From positions 1 through 64,000 of the forward strand of contig JBBAWX010000002.1 in NCBI GenBank assembly GCA_040396955.1: 64,000 bases of DNA, in the 5' to 3' direction. Each line of letters starts with the position of its first letter. Within the stretch, counting starts at the first letter, position 1. Shown piece after piece: positions 18,702 through 27,346 of the stretch. This DNA comes from UBA965 sp040396955. Its GTDB lineage: Bacteria > Chloroflexota > Chloroflexia > Chloroflexales > Roseiflexaceae. A model generated the notes under the pieces. It was given only the letters and a program-made list of their open reading frames with translations. It did no database searches and was not told the origin of the DNA. Position numbers and translations under genes: made by a program.

Positions 18702-20072
18702 CTACACTGCTTTTCCCATTGGTTTTTTCGCAAAACGAATCACCATATCAGCAAACATCATCAAAATGCGCTGGGTCTCTTCGTCTTCGACGGTGCCGAC
18801 CACCGCTAAAGCCCGCTGTGTACTTACCGGCAACACCATCAGCGACGTCTCACCATTGGCCACAATGCGCATCTTTTCGAGTTGCATTACCTCAAGCATC
18901 AACTGTCGCTGCGCTTTGTCACACCCCTCCAACAACGCGCTGTCTGCTGGTGTCTGCCACTCGCATGCGACATCAATCCCTGCAATACTCGACACCATGC
19001 ACATCCCCGTCAGGTCAAGGGCCCGACACAGCTCTGCGCTGGCGGCGACTTCGTCCAAAATCGGCCCTGCGCCGTGTTGGCCAGTCATCTGCCACAACAC
19101 CTTCATCGCCTGCTGGTCACGCTCATGCCGGGCATGATCGAGTAGTGTCATACTGCGCAGTTGGACCAACGTCAGTAGTTGTGCCAGGGCGTCATATTGC
19201 AGATGATCAACCGTCTTGGGGTCACAGTGCACCACCAACGTGCTTCGCTGCATGGCGTGTGAATTCGTAATCATGAACTGTGGCCGCACACTCGACCCGA
19301 GGGTCGGGATTTCGGCTCCAGGCAAATAAAAATCGACCGTGCTCCCCACAATTTCGTATGCCAGACGACGACCAGTACGGATGACCTCAGCGGCGTCCCG
19401 AGCATCGACCACACTCATGGCCTCACGCTGCCAACCCACATACCGCTCGGTGTTGGTCACTGGGCGCGTGCTGGCCGGTACCTGTTGCTGCACACCCGTG
19501 TACAGACAGAGCACCGCAGCCGTGATACGACTACTCATCCAGGTCACAGCGACCCCGGCCACGAATTGCACGAACAATACCGCCGCAAAGCCCTGGCTGA
19601 CATACGGCAAATCGTAGAGCGCGACCATCAACAACGTCATAATGCCAATACAGGTCGCTGCCACACTGTCGCGGACACCTCCGTGAAGTGCGCCCAGAAC
19701 GATTAGCCCTAGCGGTAACGCAATGACTGGGCTTGCAACCCCGCCACTTGCAGTCACCAACAACGCAATCACCGCCCCGTCGCCCGCTAAGCGCATCCAG
19801 TACGGCACCTCGAATCGATACACCATGAACGCCAACCCGGCGGCCATCAACAACGCCAACCCAATGGCAAGCTGTGCCCCGGGAGTACGCCCGGCCAATG
19901 CGCTCATGCCAATCGCGATAATCACAAATCGTGTCACCATGATCGCCTGGCTGACAATGTCTTGTATGCGGTACTCGAGTTGCGGTAACCGCGTCGGCGG
20001 TAAGTCACGCGCATTGCTTGGTAACCGCACGACAACTTGCTGGGATATGCTACTTGCAAGCGGAATATACAT
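18702..20072 (-). CDS. Polytopic membrane protein with GAF-like cytoplasmic region
   Basis: A 456-aa protein with about six membrane segments between residues 40 and 195 (a MASE-like integral sensor layout), then roughly 255 cytoplasmic residues. That part looks like two degenerate GAF-type modules (about 210-330 and 340-450; the second ends SLMVLPVSTQRALAVVGTVEDEETQRI and is followed by a helix). There is no kinase, cyclase or phosphatase domain, so any output must be by protein contact. It is the first gene of the operon with the NACHT-TPR and C25-type proteins and directly follows a consensus promoter. I infer a membrane sensor or anchor for that pair. The GAF assignment is tentative. Confidence 0.6.
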   Translation of the reverse strand: MYIPLASSISQQVVVRLPSNARDLPPTRLPQLEYRIQDIVSQAIMVTRFVIIAIGMSALAGRTPGAQLAIGLALLMAAGLAFMVYRFEVPYWMRLAGDGAVIALLVTASGGVASPVIALPLGLIVLGALHGGVRDSVAATCIGIMTLLMVALYDLPYVSQGFAAVLFVQFVAGVAVTWMSSRITAAVLCLYTGVQQQVPASTRPVTNTERYVGWQREAMSVVDARDAAEVIRTGRRLAYEIVGSTVDFYLPGAEIPTLGSSVRPQFMITNSHAMQRSTLVVHCDPKTVDHLQYDALAQLLTLVQLRSMTLLDHARHERDQQAMKVLWQMTGQHGAGPILDEVAASAELCRALDLTGMCMVSSIAGIDVACEWQTPADSALLEGCDKAQRQLMLEVMQLEKMRIVANGETSLMVLPVSTQRALAVVGTVEDEETQRILMMFADMVIRFAKKPMGKAV

Positions 20073-20108
20073 CGCTGTGCCTCTTCATTACATCTATGAT
20101 TGCAGAGA

Positions 20109-20124
20109 TTACAATTAGGTTACA
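20109..20124 (-). repeat. Direct repeat pair with 11-bp period, downstream of the start site
   Basis: Plus strand TTACAATTAGGTTACA: two TTACA elements (20109-20113, 20120-20124) exactly 11 bp apart. They lie just downstream of the predicted transcription start (about 20132, minus strand). This geometry is typical of PhoB/OmpR-family response-regulator dimers. The same pair in opposite orientation sits upstream of the promoter. Confidence 0.5.
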
Positions 20125-20138
20125 ACTTCGATTTACTG

Positions 20139-20167
20139 ATTATAAAGAAATTACAAAAATCTGTCAA
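20139..20167 (-). promoter_or_regulatory. Consensus sigma-70 promoter of the sensor/NACHT-TPR/peptidase operon
   Basis: Minus strand TTGACA (20167-20162), a 17-bp spacer and TATAAT (20144-20139): a perfect match in both hexamers with optimal spacing, 67 bp upstream of the sensor gene ATG. A further TTACA (20151-20155) lies in the spacer. Flanking repeats suggest control by a response regulator. Confidence 0.8.
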
Positions 20168-20174
20168 TAGGGTT

Positions 20175-20207
20175 TGTAATCTTATTGTAATTAACTACAT
20201 AATGTAA
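20175..20207 (-). promoter_or_regulatory. Upstream regulator boxes with 11-bp period
   Basis: TGTAA elements at 20175-20179, 20186-20190 and 20203-20207 (TTACA on the coding, minus, strand). The first two are 11 bp apart and start 8 bp upstream of the -35 element. This is where PhoB/OmpR-type activators usually bind. The whole 20073-20220 stretch is unusually AT-rich for this contig. Confidence 0.5.
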
Positions 20208-20237
20208 TAATAAAAGAGATGAATATTAGCAAACAAT

Positions 20238-20269
20238 CCCCCCTCGATGGCCATTACCACCGAGGGGGG
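20238..20269 (-). terminator. Hairpin terminator of the mre/pbp2 operon
   Basis: An inverted repeat pairing CCCCCCTCG (20238-20246) with CGAGGGGGG (20261-20269), extended by TGG/CCA, around a six-base loop. It lies 35 bp past the pbp2 stop on the minus strand. Only a weak T-rich run follows (ATTGTTTGC), so termination may be partial or Rho-assisted. Confidence 0.6.
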
Positions 20270-20303
20270 GAGGGATGATGGAGTAGCGTATAACGGGGCT
20301 GTA

Positions 20304-23009
20304 TCAGGAGGCGCGGCGATCGAATCGTTGGCTAGGGTCAAGGTTATTGACATCATCGGCGTTCGGCAGCGGGGGCATACCTTGCTGGCAGGTAGCCGGA
20401 AGTGGCGAAGGTGGATTCACCCCGAAGTAGGCCTGCATAATCTGAGTGACTGCGGGCACGGCGATTGTTGACGAGCCATCGTTCATGTCACCGCTCCCCT
20501 CACTCAAAAAGACCACTTCGATTTGTGGATCTTCGTAGGGCGCAAAGCCAACGAACCACGAATGGCTTTGACGCACAATCACGGTACCGACGCCATTGGG
20601 GTTTTTGACGGTCAACTCGGGGCCAAACTCAGCTGTGCCGGTTTTGCCGGCAATCGACAAGCCGGAGCATTCTGGGCGGGCAGAAATATTTGCGCCCTCG
20701 ATCACGGAGCGGCGCATGCCGATCCGTGAGACCTCGTAATAACTCGGATCAAACGGCAGTGTTTTCACCAATTCCGGCTCAAACTGCTGAATCACTGTTC
20801 CTTCGGGAGAAACAATTTGTTCGACAATTTGTGGGCGATAGACTTTGCCGTTCGTCGCAATTGCGGCGCCAGCCACGGCCAATTGTAGCGGCGTCGATTC
20901 GAGGTTGCCTTGGCCGATCGAAGCATTATACGTATCACCGGTAGTCCAGGCGGCGCGAAGCGCCTGTTGTTTCCAGCCTGGTGTGGGCACTCGCCCGGGG
21001 AGCTCGCCGTACAATTTAATGCCAGTCAGCTGGCCGAAGCCAAATTCAGTCAATCCGGAGGCCAGGCGTTCGATTTGCAAGCCGCGCGGCATGGTCATCT
21101 CTTCGGGGCGCAAATTCACGACCCCTTCTTTGTTGCCACCGGCGACCGTCATGAAAAAGACGTTCGAGGAGCGCATCAGGGCCTCAGTCACGTCAATCCA
21201 GCCGTTATCACGCGGCACTGAATTCACGAATCGGTAGAAGCGATCTTCGACATACTGGTCTTTCACCACGATGACGCCAGGATCACGAATCTTGGTTTGC
21301 GACGTAATCACACCCTCTTGGAGTGCCACAACCGTATCAAACTGCTTGAGCGTAGATCCGGGTGGATACTGGCCCGAAATCACACGATTGGTAAGGGGGG
21401 CAAGCCGTTGATTTTCGGCACGTTGAGCCGGAGGTGGGCTTAGTAGCGCTGCCAACTCACCACCACGAAGCGGGTCAACCCAAATGTTGTTGTCATACGC
21501 GGGCCAGCTAGCCATGGCCAGCACCCGCCCAGTCTTGACTTCAATCACCACGGCCGCCCCACTCTGCAAGGGCAAATAATTGCGCTTATAGGCAAAGCGA
21601 TCGGGCATGTTGACTCGGCGCCGTTCGGCGTCACGAATCCAATTACGCAAAATCTGCTCGACCTGACGCTGAAGCTCGATGTCGATGGTCAACACCATAC
21701 TATTCCCGTCGCGGGTCGGCTGGACGACCTGTGAACCACGCACCGGGCGCCCCATGGCATCAACCACGACCGCTTCGATGCCCATTTGCCCACGCAGTTG
21801 CTCTTCGTAACTCGATTCGATGCCACTTTTGCCAATACGGTCGTCATTCAAGTAGCGCGGAATACCCAGCTCAAAGGGGATGACTTTTTTCTGCAAAATA
21901 CCGCACTCCACCGAATTCCCGATGGAATCAAGAAGCGCCACCACCCATGAGCGGGCTGGATTTTGTCTGACCAACTCACACGAGCCGACACGCCCAATAT
22001 AGCCAAGGACATGCGACAACGACTGTGTCTTACTACTCAGCGGGTAGTTGCGCCGATAATCTTGCTCAATGACGACACCAGGCATATTGGCGGCGTTTTC
22101 ACGGAGCACCATGGCCACCATGCGCGGCACATCGCGCAACACCGTAATCGTCTGATAGCGTGGCGTATCACTCATCAGCACCATGCGTTCAATGGGATTC
22201 GTCAACGTAACCGTGCGCGTAAATTCTTGGCTGACCCGTAGTGCGTCCACGGTCATACTCGGTGGCACATCACCAGTCAACCATTCTTGCATTTCGACGT
22301 TATCGATGCGCTCAACGATGCCATCACCAAACACTTGGATGAGATCCTCACGGAGCGCCGGGCGTTGTTGGATTTGGGTGACCGGTGAAATCACCAGCGT
22401 ACCGGTGATTCCAAGTGCACTACTCAAGTCGGCCAACGCACTGTCGACATCCCGCAGCAAGGCGGCATCATCGCTCACGATGGGCACGTTGTAGTTGGGC
22501 ACATAGCGCACAAACGGCGCATGGCGCTCCACCAACTGTGTTGCGCCAAACAGCGCCTCTTCGTTGACCGGCAGTTCGAGGGGGAGCACCTGTTGGTTCC
22601 GGGTGAACCGTTGCACCACCGCACTCCCAAGGGTCTCGTCGAGACGATCACGGAGTACTTTATCGTTTTGGAGGATAATAGCCGGAGAAATAGTCAACGT
22701 ACTTGTGAGGCCGACCACTTGAGCCAGCCGTGCAAATTCACTTGCCCGCTCCACACTCCCCTCGGGCGGCAAATCGCTGACACGGATGGCGACGGTATAA
22801 ATGGGCGTGCTCTCTGCGAGCAGGGTACTGCCATCGCTGGCGTATATTTCACCGCGAAACGGACGAATCGGCACATAGCGTGTGGTATTCACCGTGGTCG
22901 AAAAACGGTAACGATCGGCCTCGGTATTCACGATTTGGAGCTGATAGAGGCGTCCAATCAACACCACAAAAACTATGAGCACAATCGCTTTGGGAATCAA
23001 AATACGCAT
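20304..23009 (-). CDS. mrdA: Penicillin-binding protein 2 (rod-shape transpeptidase)
   Basis: A 901-aa class B PBP, well above the usual 600-700 aa. It has an N-terminal membrane anchor (about 8-25), a pedestal domain (about 40-430) and a C-terminal transpeptidase with SxxK at 552-555 (STLK), SxN at 614-616 (SSN) and KTG at 789-791. It cross-links peptidoglycan during cell elongation with MreBCD and RodA. The extra length lies largely in the pedestal, where two similar segments (about 94-141 and 194-240, each with an LTISP or LVISP core, an LR-D/E-L step and a V-x-R-F/I end) look like an internal duplication. It is the last gene of the mre cluster, 15 bp after mreD. Confidence 0.93.
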   Translation of the reverse strand: MRILIPKAIVLIVFVVLIGRLYQLQIVNTEADRYRFSTTVNTTRYVPIRPFRGEIYASDGSTLLAESTPIYTVAIRVSDLPPEGSVERASEFARLAQVVGLTSTLTISPAIILQNDKVLRDRLDETLGSAVVQRFTRNQQVLPLELPVNEEALFGATQLVERHAPFVRYVPNYNVPIVSDDAALLRDVDSALADLSSALGITGTLVISPVTQIQQRPALREDLIQVFGDGIVERIDNVEMQEWLTGDVPPSMTVDALRVSQEFTRTVTLTNPIERMVLMSDTPRYQTITVLRDVPRMVAMVLRENAANMPGVVIEQDYRRNYPLSSKTQSLSHVLGYIGRVGSCELVRQNPARSWVVALLDSIGNSVECGILQKKVIPFELGIPRYLNDDRIGKSGIESSYEEQLRGQMGIEAVVVDAMGRPVRGSQVVQPTRDGNSMVLTIDIELQRQVEQILRNWIRDAERRRVNMPDRFAYKRNYLPLQSGAAVVIEVKTGRVLAMASWPAYDNNIWVDPLRGGELAALLSPPPAQRAENQRLAPLTNRVISGQYPPGSTLKQFDTVVALQEGVITSQTKIRDPGVIVVKDQYVEDRFYRFVNSVPRDNGWIDVTEALMRSSNVFFMTVAGGNKEGVVNLRPEEMTMPRGLQIERLASGLTEFGFGQLTGIKLYGELPGRVPTPGWKQQALRAAWTTGDTYNASIGQGNLESTPLQLAVAGAAIATNGKVYRPQIVEQIVSPEGTVIQQFEPELVKTLPFDPSYYEVSRIGMRRSVIEGANISARPECSGLSIAGKTGTAEFGPELTVKNPNGVGTVIVRQSHSWFVGFAPYEDPQIEVVFLSEGSGDMNDGSSTIAVPAVTQIMQAYFGVNPPSPLPATCQQGMPPLPNADDVNNLDPSQRFDRRAS

Positions 23010-23024
23010 CGCTTGTTCCTGCCG

Positions 23025-23564
23025 CTAGTACACATCAATAGGGACTTCACCACGACGTACACTCCGCCACCAGCGTACCAGCAAAAACACTGGCAAGGCG
23101 GGAACCAGCACCACCAACAACGCTGGCAACACCACACCAATGACATACGCGGTCACTCCAAACGACCCCACTGATACGTACAATAGCAGCGCCAAGATGG
23201 TGTAGTAGATGCTCCCCCCCACCAACACGGCGGCAATGGGCAGGAGCCAATTTTCGTTGGTGACACGCGCCAACAACACATAGACCAGCACGATAGCCAC
23301 AAGCAACGCCACGGCATGCATCCCCAACCACGACGCACTGAGGATATCGTAGGCAATCCCACCATAAAAGGCCCACCGCACCACCATGTACAGTGGTTCG
23401 ATGAGCACCAAGATAATCACAAACAGCATCAATACATTGACTTCGGTCCCCAAAATCCGCGGATTTATTACCCGCTGGAGCAAGACGAGCATGACCGACA
23501 GCAACAGGATCCGGGCTTCTCGCTTGAGGATTTCTTCTATTCTGCTTCGCTTTGGATTATCCAT
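23025..23564 (-). CDS. mreD: Rod shape-determining protein MreD
   Basis: A 179-aa, highly hydrophobic protein with about five membrane segments. It is recognised mainly by size, hydropathy, the early R-V-I-N-P-R-I-L region and its position between mreC and pbp2. MreD couples the cytoplasmic MreB filament to the periplasmic MreC/PBP2 machinery. The ATG at 23564 overlaps the 3' end of mreC by 28 bases, consistent with translational coupling; no clear separate ribosome site is seen. MreD is poorly conserved, so context carries much of this call. Confidence 0.82.
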   Translation of the reverse strand: MDNPKRSRIEEILKREARILLLSVMLVLLQRVINPRILGTEVNVLMLFVIILVLIEPLYMVVRWAFYGGIAYDILSASWLGMHAVALLVAIVLVYVLLARVTNENWLLPIAAVLVGGSIYYTILALLLYVSVGSFGVTAYVIGVVLPALLVVLVPALPVFLLVRWWRSVRRGEVPIDVY

Positions 23565-24418
23565 ACGTAGCGTACCATTTCTGCATCAATGAACGGCTGT
23601 ACGTCAACCACCTTGCTCCGCCCATCCATACGCACTGTGCGCACAATCCCCACAGGGATATCGGCCGGAATCGCCGCATTGGGCAACGATGCACCAAACA
23701 AGCGTGTCAGCCCTGCCGTCACCACCGTATCACCCTCTGCAATATCGCCATCGCGCTCGATTTCGAGCATTTCGAGCAACCCATCTGGTTCGACCGTACC
23801 ACGCACAATCCCGCGAACCACCGTATCACCACGGTAGACCTGAGCACTGACCATACTACTAAAGTCACGTATCAGCAACACGCTTGCGCTGTGCTCACCA
23901 ACTTCATCGACGACACCAATCAACGACGGCGGACTACTCTGATAGCGTGACACAACCGCCATTCCTGGCGCAATGCCTTCGGCGCTGCCAATGCCAACAA
24001 TCGCCTGCTGGCGCCCATCGACCTGGGCCTGCACACTGATTTCGGTGCCCACAAGCACCCACGGGGTATCGGCTTCGATGCGCACCTGTGCCCGCAAGCG
24101 CGCATTTTCGAGTTCGAGCTGCGACATGCGAATAATTTGCGCTTTCAAATCGCTGTTTTCTTTTTGCAAGGCGTCGCGCTCGGCCAGCAACTGCCGCACA
24201 TCCTGGGTGCCACCCCACCAATCCTCAAGCATCATGTTGACACGTTGCAACGAATTCAAGAGCGGTGCCGCTTGGCTGGTGACATACATGCGCACCGGGG
24301 TCAGCACGCCTTGGTAATCAAGCAAAAACAACAACAAGGCCACAAATAGCATGACCCCAAACGCCCATGAACTACCGCGATACCCACCACCTGTGCGAAA
24401 TGATGAACGATCACGCAT
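23537..24418 (-). CDS. mreC: Rod shape-determining protein MreC
   Basis: A 293-aa bitopic protein: short basic cytoplasmic N terminus, one membrane segment (about 18-38), a coiled coil (about 65-115; AERDALQKENSDLKAQIIRM), then the paired beta-barrel region with the family motif GIAPGMAVVSRYQSSPPSLIG and a GDTVVTAGLTRLFGASLP-like turn. It organises the elongasome in the periplasm and binds PBP2. It lies 32 bp downstream of mreB and overlaps mreD. Confidence 0.93.
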   Translation of the reverse strand: MRDRSSFRTGGGYRGSSWAFGVMLFVALLLFLLDYQGVLTPVRMYVTSQAAPLLNSLQRVNMMLEDWWGGTQDVRQLLAERDALQKENSDLKAQIIRMSQLELENARLRAQVRIEADTPWVLVGTEISVQAQVDGRQQAIVGIGSAEGIAPGMAVVSRYQSSPPSLIGVVDEVGEHSASVLLIRDFSSMVSAQVYRGDTVVRGIVRGTVEPDGLLEMLEIERDGDIAEGDTVVTAGLTRLFGASLPNAAIPADIPVGIVRTVRMDGRSKVVDVQPFIDAEMVRYVWIIQSEAE

Positions 24419-24450
24419 AGCCCATTACCTTCTTTGCTTGCTCTATCACC

Positions 24451-25530
24451 CTAGTACTTCACCCGCCGCGTCCGCTGCGTGGCGGTAAGAATTTCGCGGA
24501 AGATGGGGTTGGAGAATTCTTCGACCATCTTGCCAGCTCCACGTGCCACGCACGAAAGTGGATTTTCAGCGATATAGACGGGCATGCGTGTTTCGGCGGC
24601 GATCCGTTTGTCGATACCGCGCAACAATGCACCACCACCCGCAAGCACAATGCCGTGCTCCATCACATCGGAGAGCAGTTCGGGCGGGGTTTCTTCGATG
24701 GCCGAGCGGATATCTGCCAAAATCGTATTAATCGGACCATTGATGCCCTCACGGAGCTCGACACTCGAGATTTCCACCGATTTCGGCAACCCAGTCAGCA
24801 AATCGCGCCCACGTAGCACGACTTTGAGTTCTTCTTCGAGTGGGTAGGCACTCCCAGCTGCCACTTTGGCGCGCTCGGCCATCCGTTCGCCGATATGCAG
24901 GTTGTACTCGCGGCGGGCAAACTCAATAATCGCTTCGTCAATTTCGTCACCGGCAGTACGAATCGAGTGGTTGACCACAATGCCACCCAATGAAATCACC
25001 GCCACCTCGGTGGTGCCGCCACCGATGTCGATAATCATCGATCCCACTGGCTCATCGATGGGCAAGCCGGCGCCGATGGCTGCTGCCATTGGCTCTTCGA
25101 CCACGTAGGCTTCACGTGCGTTGGCGTTGAGCGCCGCATCACGCGCCGCCCGCATTTCGACCTGGGTAACCCCTGATGGCACCCCAATGACCACACGTGG
25201 TCGCGGCGAAATAATCCCAAATGCGCTATCGTGTGCTTTTTCGATGAAGTGTTTAATCATTTTTTCGACAACATCAAAATCGGCGATAACGCCATCTTTG
25301 AGCGGCCGTACTGCGATGATGTTGGCAGGCGTTCGCCCAACCATCGCCTTTGCCTCCGAGCCAACCGCGATGACCTCTTTGGTCTTACTATCAATGGCGA
25401 CCACCGAGGGCTCGCTGATGACAATACCACGACCCCTGACGTGCACGAGAGTATTCGCAGTCCCGAGATCAATGCCCAGGTCACGCCCAAACGCGCCAAA
25501 TAATGCATTCAGTGGATTGGAGATTCGCAC
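24451..25530 (-). CDS. mreB: Actin-like rod shape protein MreB
   Basis: A 359-aa MreB with the actin-fold nucleotide motifs LGIDLGTANTLV near the N terminus, GSMIIDIGGGTTEVAVISLGG (phosphate 2) and GIVLAGGGALLRGID (adenosine). It polymerises on the inner membrane and positions wall synthesis. I chose the GTG at 25530 because AAGGAG lies six bases upstream and the product starts at the amphipathic N-terminal helix (MRISNPLNALFGAF) used for membrane binding. The longer frame to 25569 has no such signal. It heads mreB-mreC-mreD-pbp2 and has a candidate -10 just upstream. Confidence 0.97.
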   Translation of the reverse strand: MRISNPLNALFGAFGRDLGIDLGTANTLVHVRGRGIVISEPSVVAIDSKTKEVIAVGSEAKAMVGRTPANIIAVRPLKDGVIADFDVVEKMIKHFIEKAHDSAFGIISPRPRVVIGVPSGVTQVEMRAARDAALNANAREAYVVEEPMAAAIGAGLPIDEPVGSMIIDIGGGTTEVAVISLGGIVVNHSIRTAGDEIDEAIIEFARREYNLHIGERMAERAKVAAGSAYPLEEELKVVLRGRDLLTGLPKSVEISSVELREGINGPINTILADIRSAIEETPPELLSDVMEHGIVLAGGGALLRGIDKRIAAETRMPVYIAENPLSCVARGAGKMVEEFSNPIFREILTATQRTRRVKY

Positions 25531-25589
25531 AACACGCTCCTTGATTGCGCAACCCGAGCGCACGCACACAACAAATACTCAGTACTGCC

Positions 25590-25595
25590 ATTATA
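25590..25595 (-). promoter_or_regulatory. Candidate -10 element of the mreB operon
   Basis: TATAAT on the minus strand (25595-25590) in the 105-bp gap between gatC and mreB. No good -35 hexamer lies at 16-18 bp, so either the promoter is weak or an activator is needed. Read-through from gatC is also possible. Confidence 0.4.
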
Positions 25596-25635
25596 CAAGA
25601 GCAGGTCGGGGCACTGCACGTGCAAACGGCTGATA

Positions 25636-25926
25636 TTATTCTTCAAAAACCGCTTTCACGCGGAACATGCCTTGGTCGGTGAGCGCACTATTTGCCAACA
25701 CCGCTGCCCGTGCCAACGACGGCCGATTCACATCTGCACGGAGCGCATTCACCAAGTCGGTCACCTGCGCCGTCGGCTCCACACCCGTCACATCGACCGC
25801 TTGGAGGGCGTTCACATGCTCCAAAATTCGTGACAACTGCGTCTGCATGGCGTCAATTTCACTATCGCTTAAACGCAAGCGGGCCAAATCTGCCACGCGT
25901 ACGACATCTGCTCGACTCAACGACAT
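25636..25926 (-). CDS. gatC: Asp/Glu-tRNA amidotransferase subunit GatC
   Basis: A 96-aa GatC. It shows the helical N terminus (VVRVADLARLRLSDSEIDAM), the central ILEHVNALQAVDVTGVEPTA motif and the C-terminal LRADVNRP segment. GatC stabilises the GatA-GatB complex that converts Glu-tRNA(Gln) or Asp-tRNA(Asn) to the amide form. ATG at 25926 follows AAAGGGG at good spacing. gatA and gatB are not in the window, so the subunit is encoded apart from its partners. It lies 103 bp after cdaR. Confidence 0.93.
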   Translation of the reverse strand: MSLSRADVVRVADLARLRLSDSEIDAMQTQLSRILEHVNALQAVDVTGVEPTAQVTDLVNALRADVNRPSLARAAVLANSALTDQGMFRVKAVFEE

Positions 25927-26029
25927 CTTCTTCCCCTTTCTGGGTGGCGTATGCACGGCGCCATCCACATCGGTCAACCTACGTATAGTAACAGAAAGCA
26001 CCCAGATATGCGAAAGACTTACGCACGCA

Positions 26030-27346
26030 TCAATTGGTGCTCTCATCGGTCGTCTCTGGGGTGCCCTCCGGCACGACCGCCGCACTCTCGAGTGCCGTCG
26101 TCAACACCGTCGTCTCACTGAGTTGCACCACCGGCACTGCGCTCAACAGTTGGACTCCCCCGGGGAGTTGCAACTGTACTTCACGGAATGGTGCCGCCAC
26201 ATCCCAAGCCCCCACTGGAACCACTGCCACAAATGCCCCCAGCGAGGACCGTTGCATCGCATTCGGGCTTATCACCACGTCAAGTTCAACGATGGCCGGA
26301 TTCACCACAAATTGGCGCCCTTCCGGTATTTCGCTGAGTTGTACGGCTACCGGCAACCGCACCCGTACCGCTTCGCTGACCGGCACGACGCGCACGACCA
26401 CCTGCACTTCACCACGCGGATTATTCAAGAACGATATATTCGGCTCGATTTGCAACCGCACCGTACGCGTAATGGATTCACTCACCCCACTCACATCCAA
26501 CGGCGCCGTACGAATGCTGTTGGTCTGCTCGACCACGTCGGACCCCCCACTGATGGAGACCGTCTGCGGCGCCACCTGCACCTCTTCGATGCGATAGCCG
26601 GCCGCCACATATCCAGCCACTTGTGGCAAAATGACCACCTCTTTGATGCCCACTTTCGAGCGAATCGTAATCTGGAGATCGACCGCTTGTGGCGAAATCT
26701 CAACCCCGCTCACCTCACGGCCACTCGCATCGGCTACGACGACCTCCGCACTGGTACGGTAGCTGGCCGATACTGGGCGCACGACCACATCCGCAGCCGC
26801 ATTTTGGACTTTTTCGACCAATGCTGCTGGCCCACTGATGGTCACGGTGCGCACCCCCCCCTCAACAAAATCGATTTGCGGCTCCTCGCTGGTGATATCC
26901 ACCATGTCTGAGCGTTGCGCCCGAATGGTCACCGGCAACACGACCGAGCGTTGTTCGTCGATGCGCACATCGATGACGGGCGGGTTCGCTACAATTTTGA
27001 CGTACCCCACATCGCTACGATTGAGTACCACAGTGACCGCCACCTGCTGGAGCCCGAGCCCTGCCTTGACAAGATCGGCCGTGACCACCAAATCACTCTG
27101 GCGGATTTTGCCCAGCGAAATCTGGTCGCTGTATATTTCAAGGCTCACCACCGGTACCGTCGTCTGCGCACTCCCCGATTCATCAACAACGATATATTCA
27201 CTTGCCAAATCAATGAACTGGACCGGCACCCCCTCAAAATCGCGCCGCCCATCTGGGTTCTGCGTCAACTCCAAAAACACCCACAGGGCGATTGCTGCCA
27301 CCAACGACAAGAGCAGGTGTCGCCATACCACCGGAAATCGCTTCAT
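26030..27346 (-). CDS. cdaR: YbbR-domain membrane protein, c-di-AMP cyclase regulator type
   Basis: A 438-aa protein with an N-terminal membrane anchor (about 8-27, LLLSLVAAIALWVFLELTQNP) followed by about four YbbR-type beta modules in the extracytoplasmic region. The conserved first-repeat motif is F-x-x-V-P-V-Q-F-I-D-L-A. The start overlaps the last four bases of cdaA (ATGA). In Firmicutes the equivalent CdaR binds CdaA and modulates c-di-AMP synthesis; the same pairing is inferred here. The C terminus is Thr/Glu-rich and probably disordered. Confidence 0.85.
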   Translation of the reverse strand: MKRFPVVWRHLLLSLVAAIALWVFLELTQNPDGRRDFEGVPVQFIDLASEYIVVDESGSAQTTVPVVSLEIYSDQISLGKIRQSDLVVTADLVKAGLGLQQVAVTVVLNRSDVGYVKIVANPPVIDVRIDEQRSVVLPVTIRAQRSDMVDITSEEPQIDFVEGGVRTVTISGPAALVEKVQNAAADVVVRPVSASYRTSAEVVVADASGREVSGVEISPQAVDLQITIRSKVGIKEVVILPQVAGYVAAGYRIEEVQVAPQTVSISGGSDVVEQTNSIRTAPLDVSGVSESITRTVRLQIEPNISFLNNPRGEVQVVVRVVPVSEAVRVRLPVAVQLSEIPEGRQFVVNPAIVELDVVISPNAMQRSSLGAFVAVVPVGAWDVAAPFREVQLQLPGGVQLLSAVPVVQLSETTVLTTALESAAVVPEGTPETTDESTN

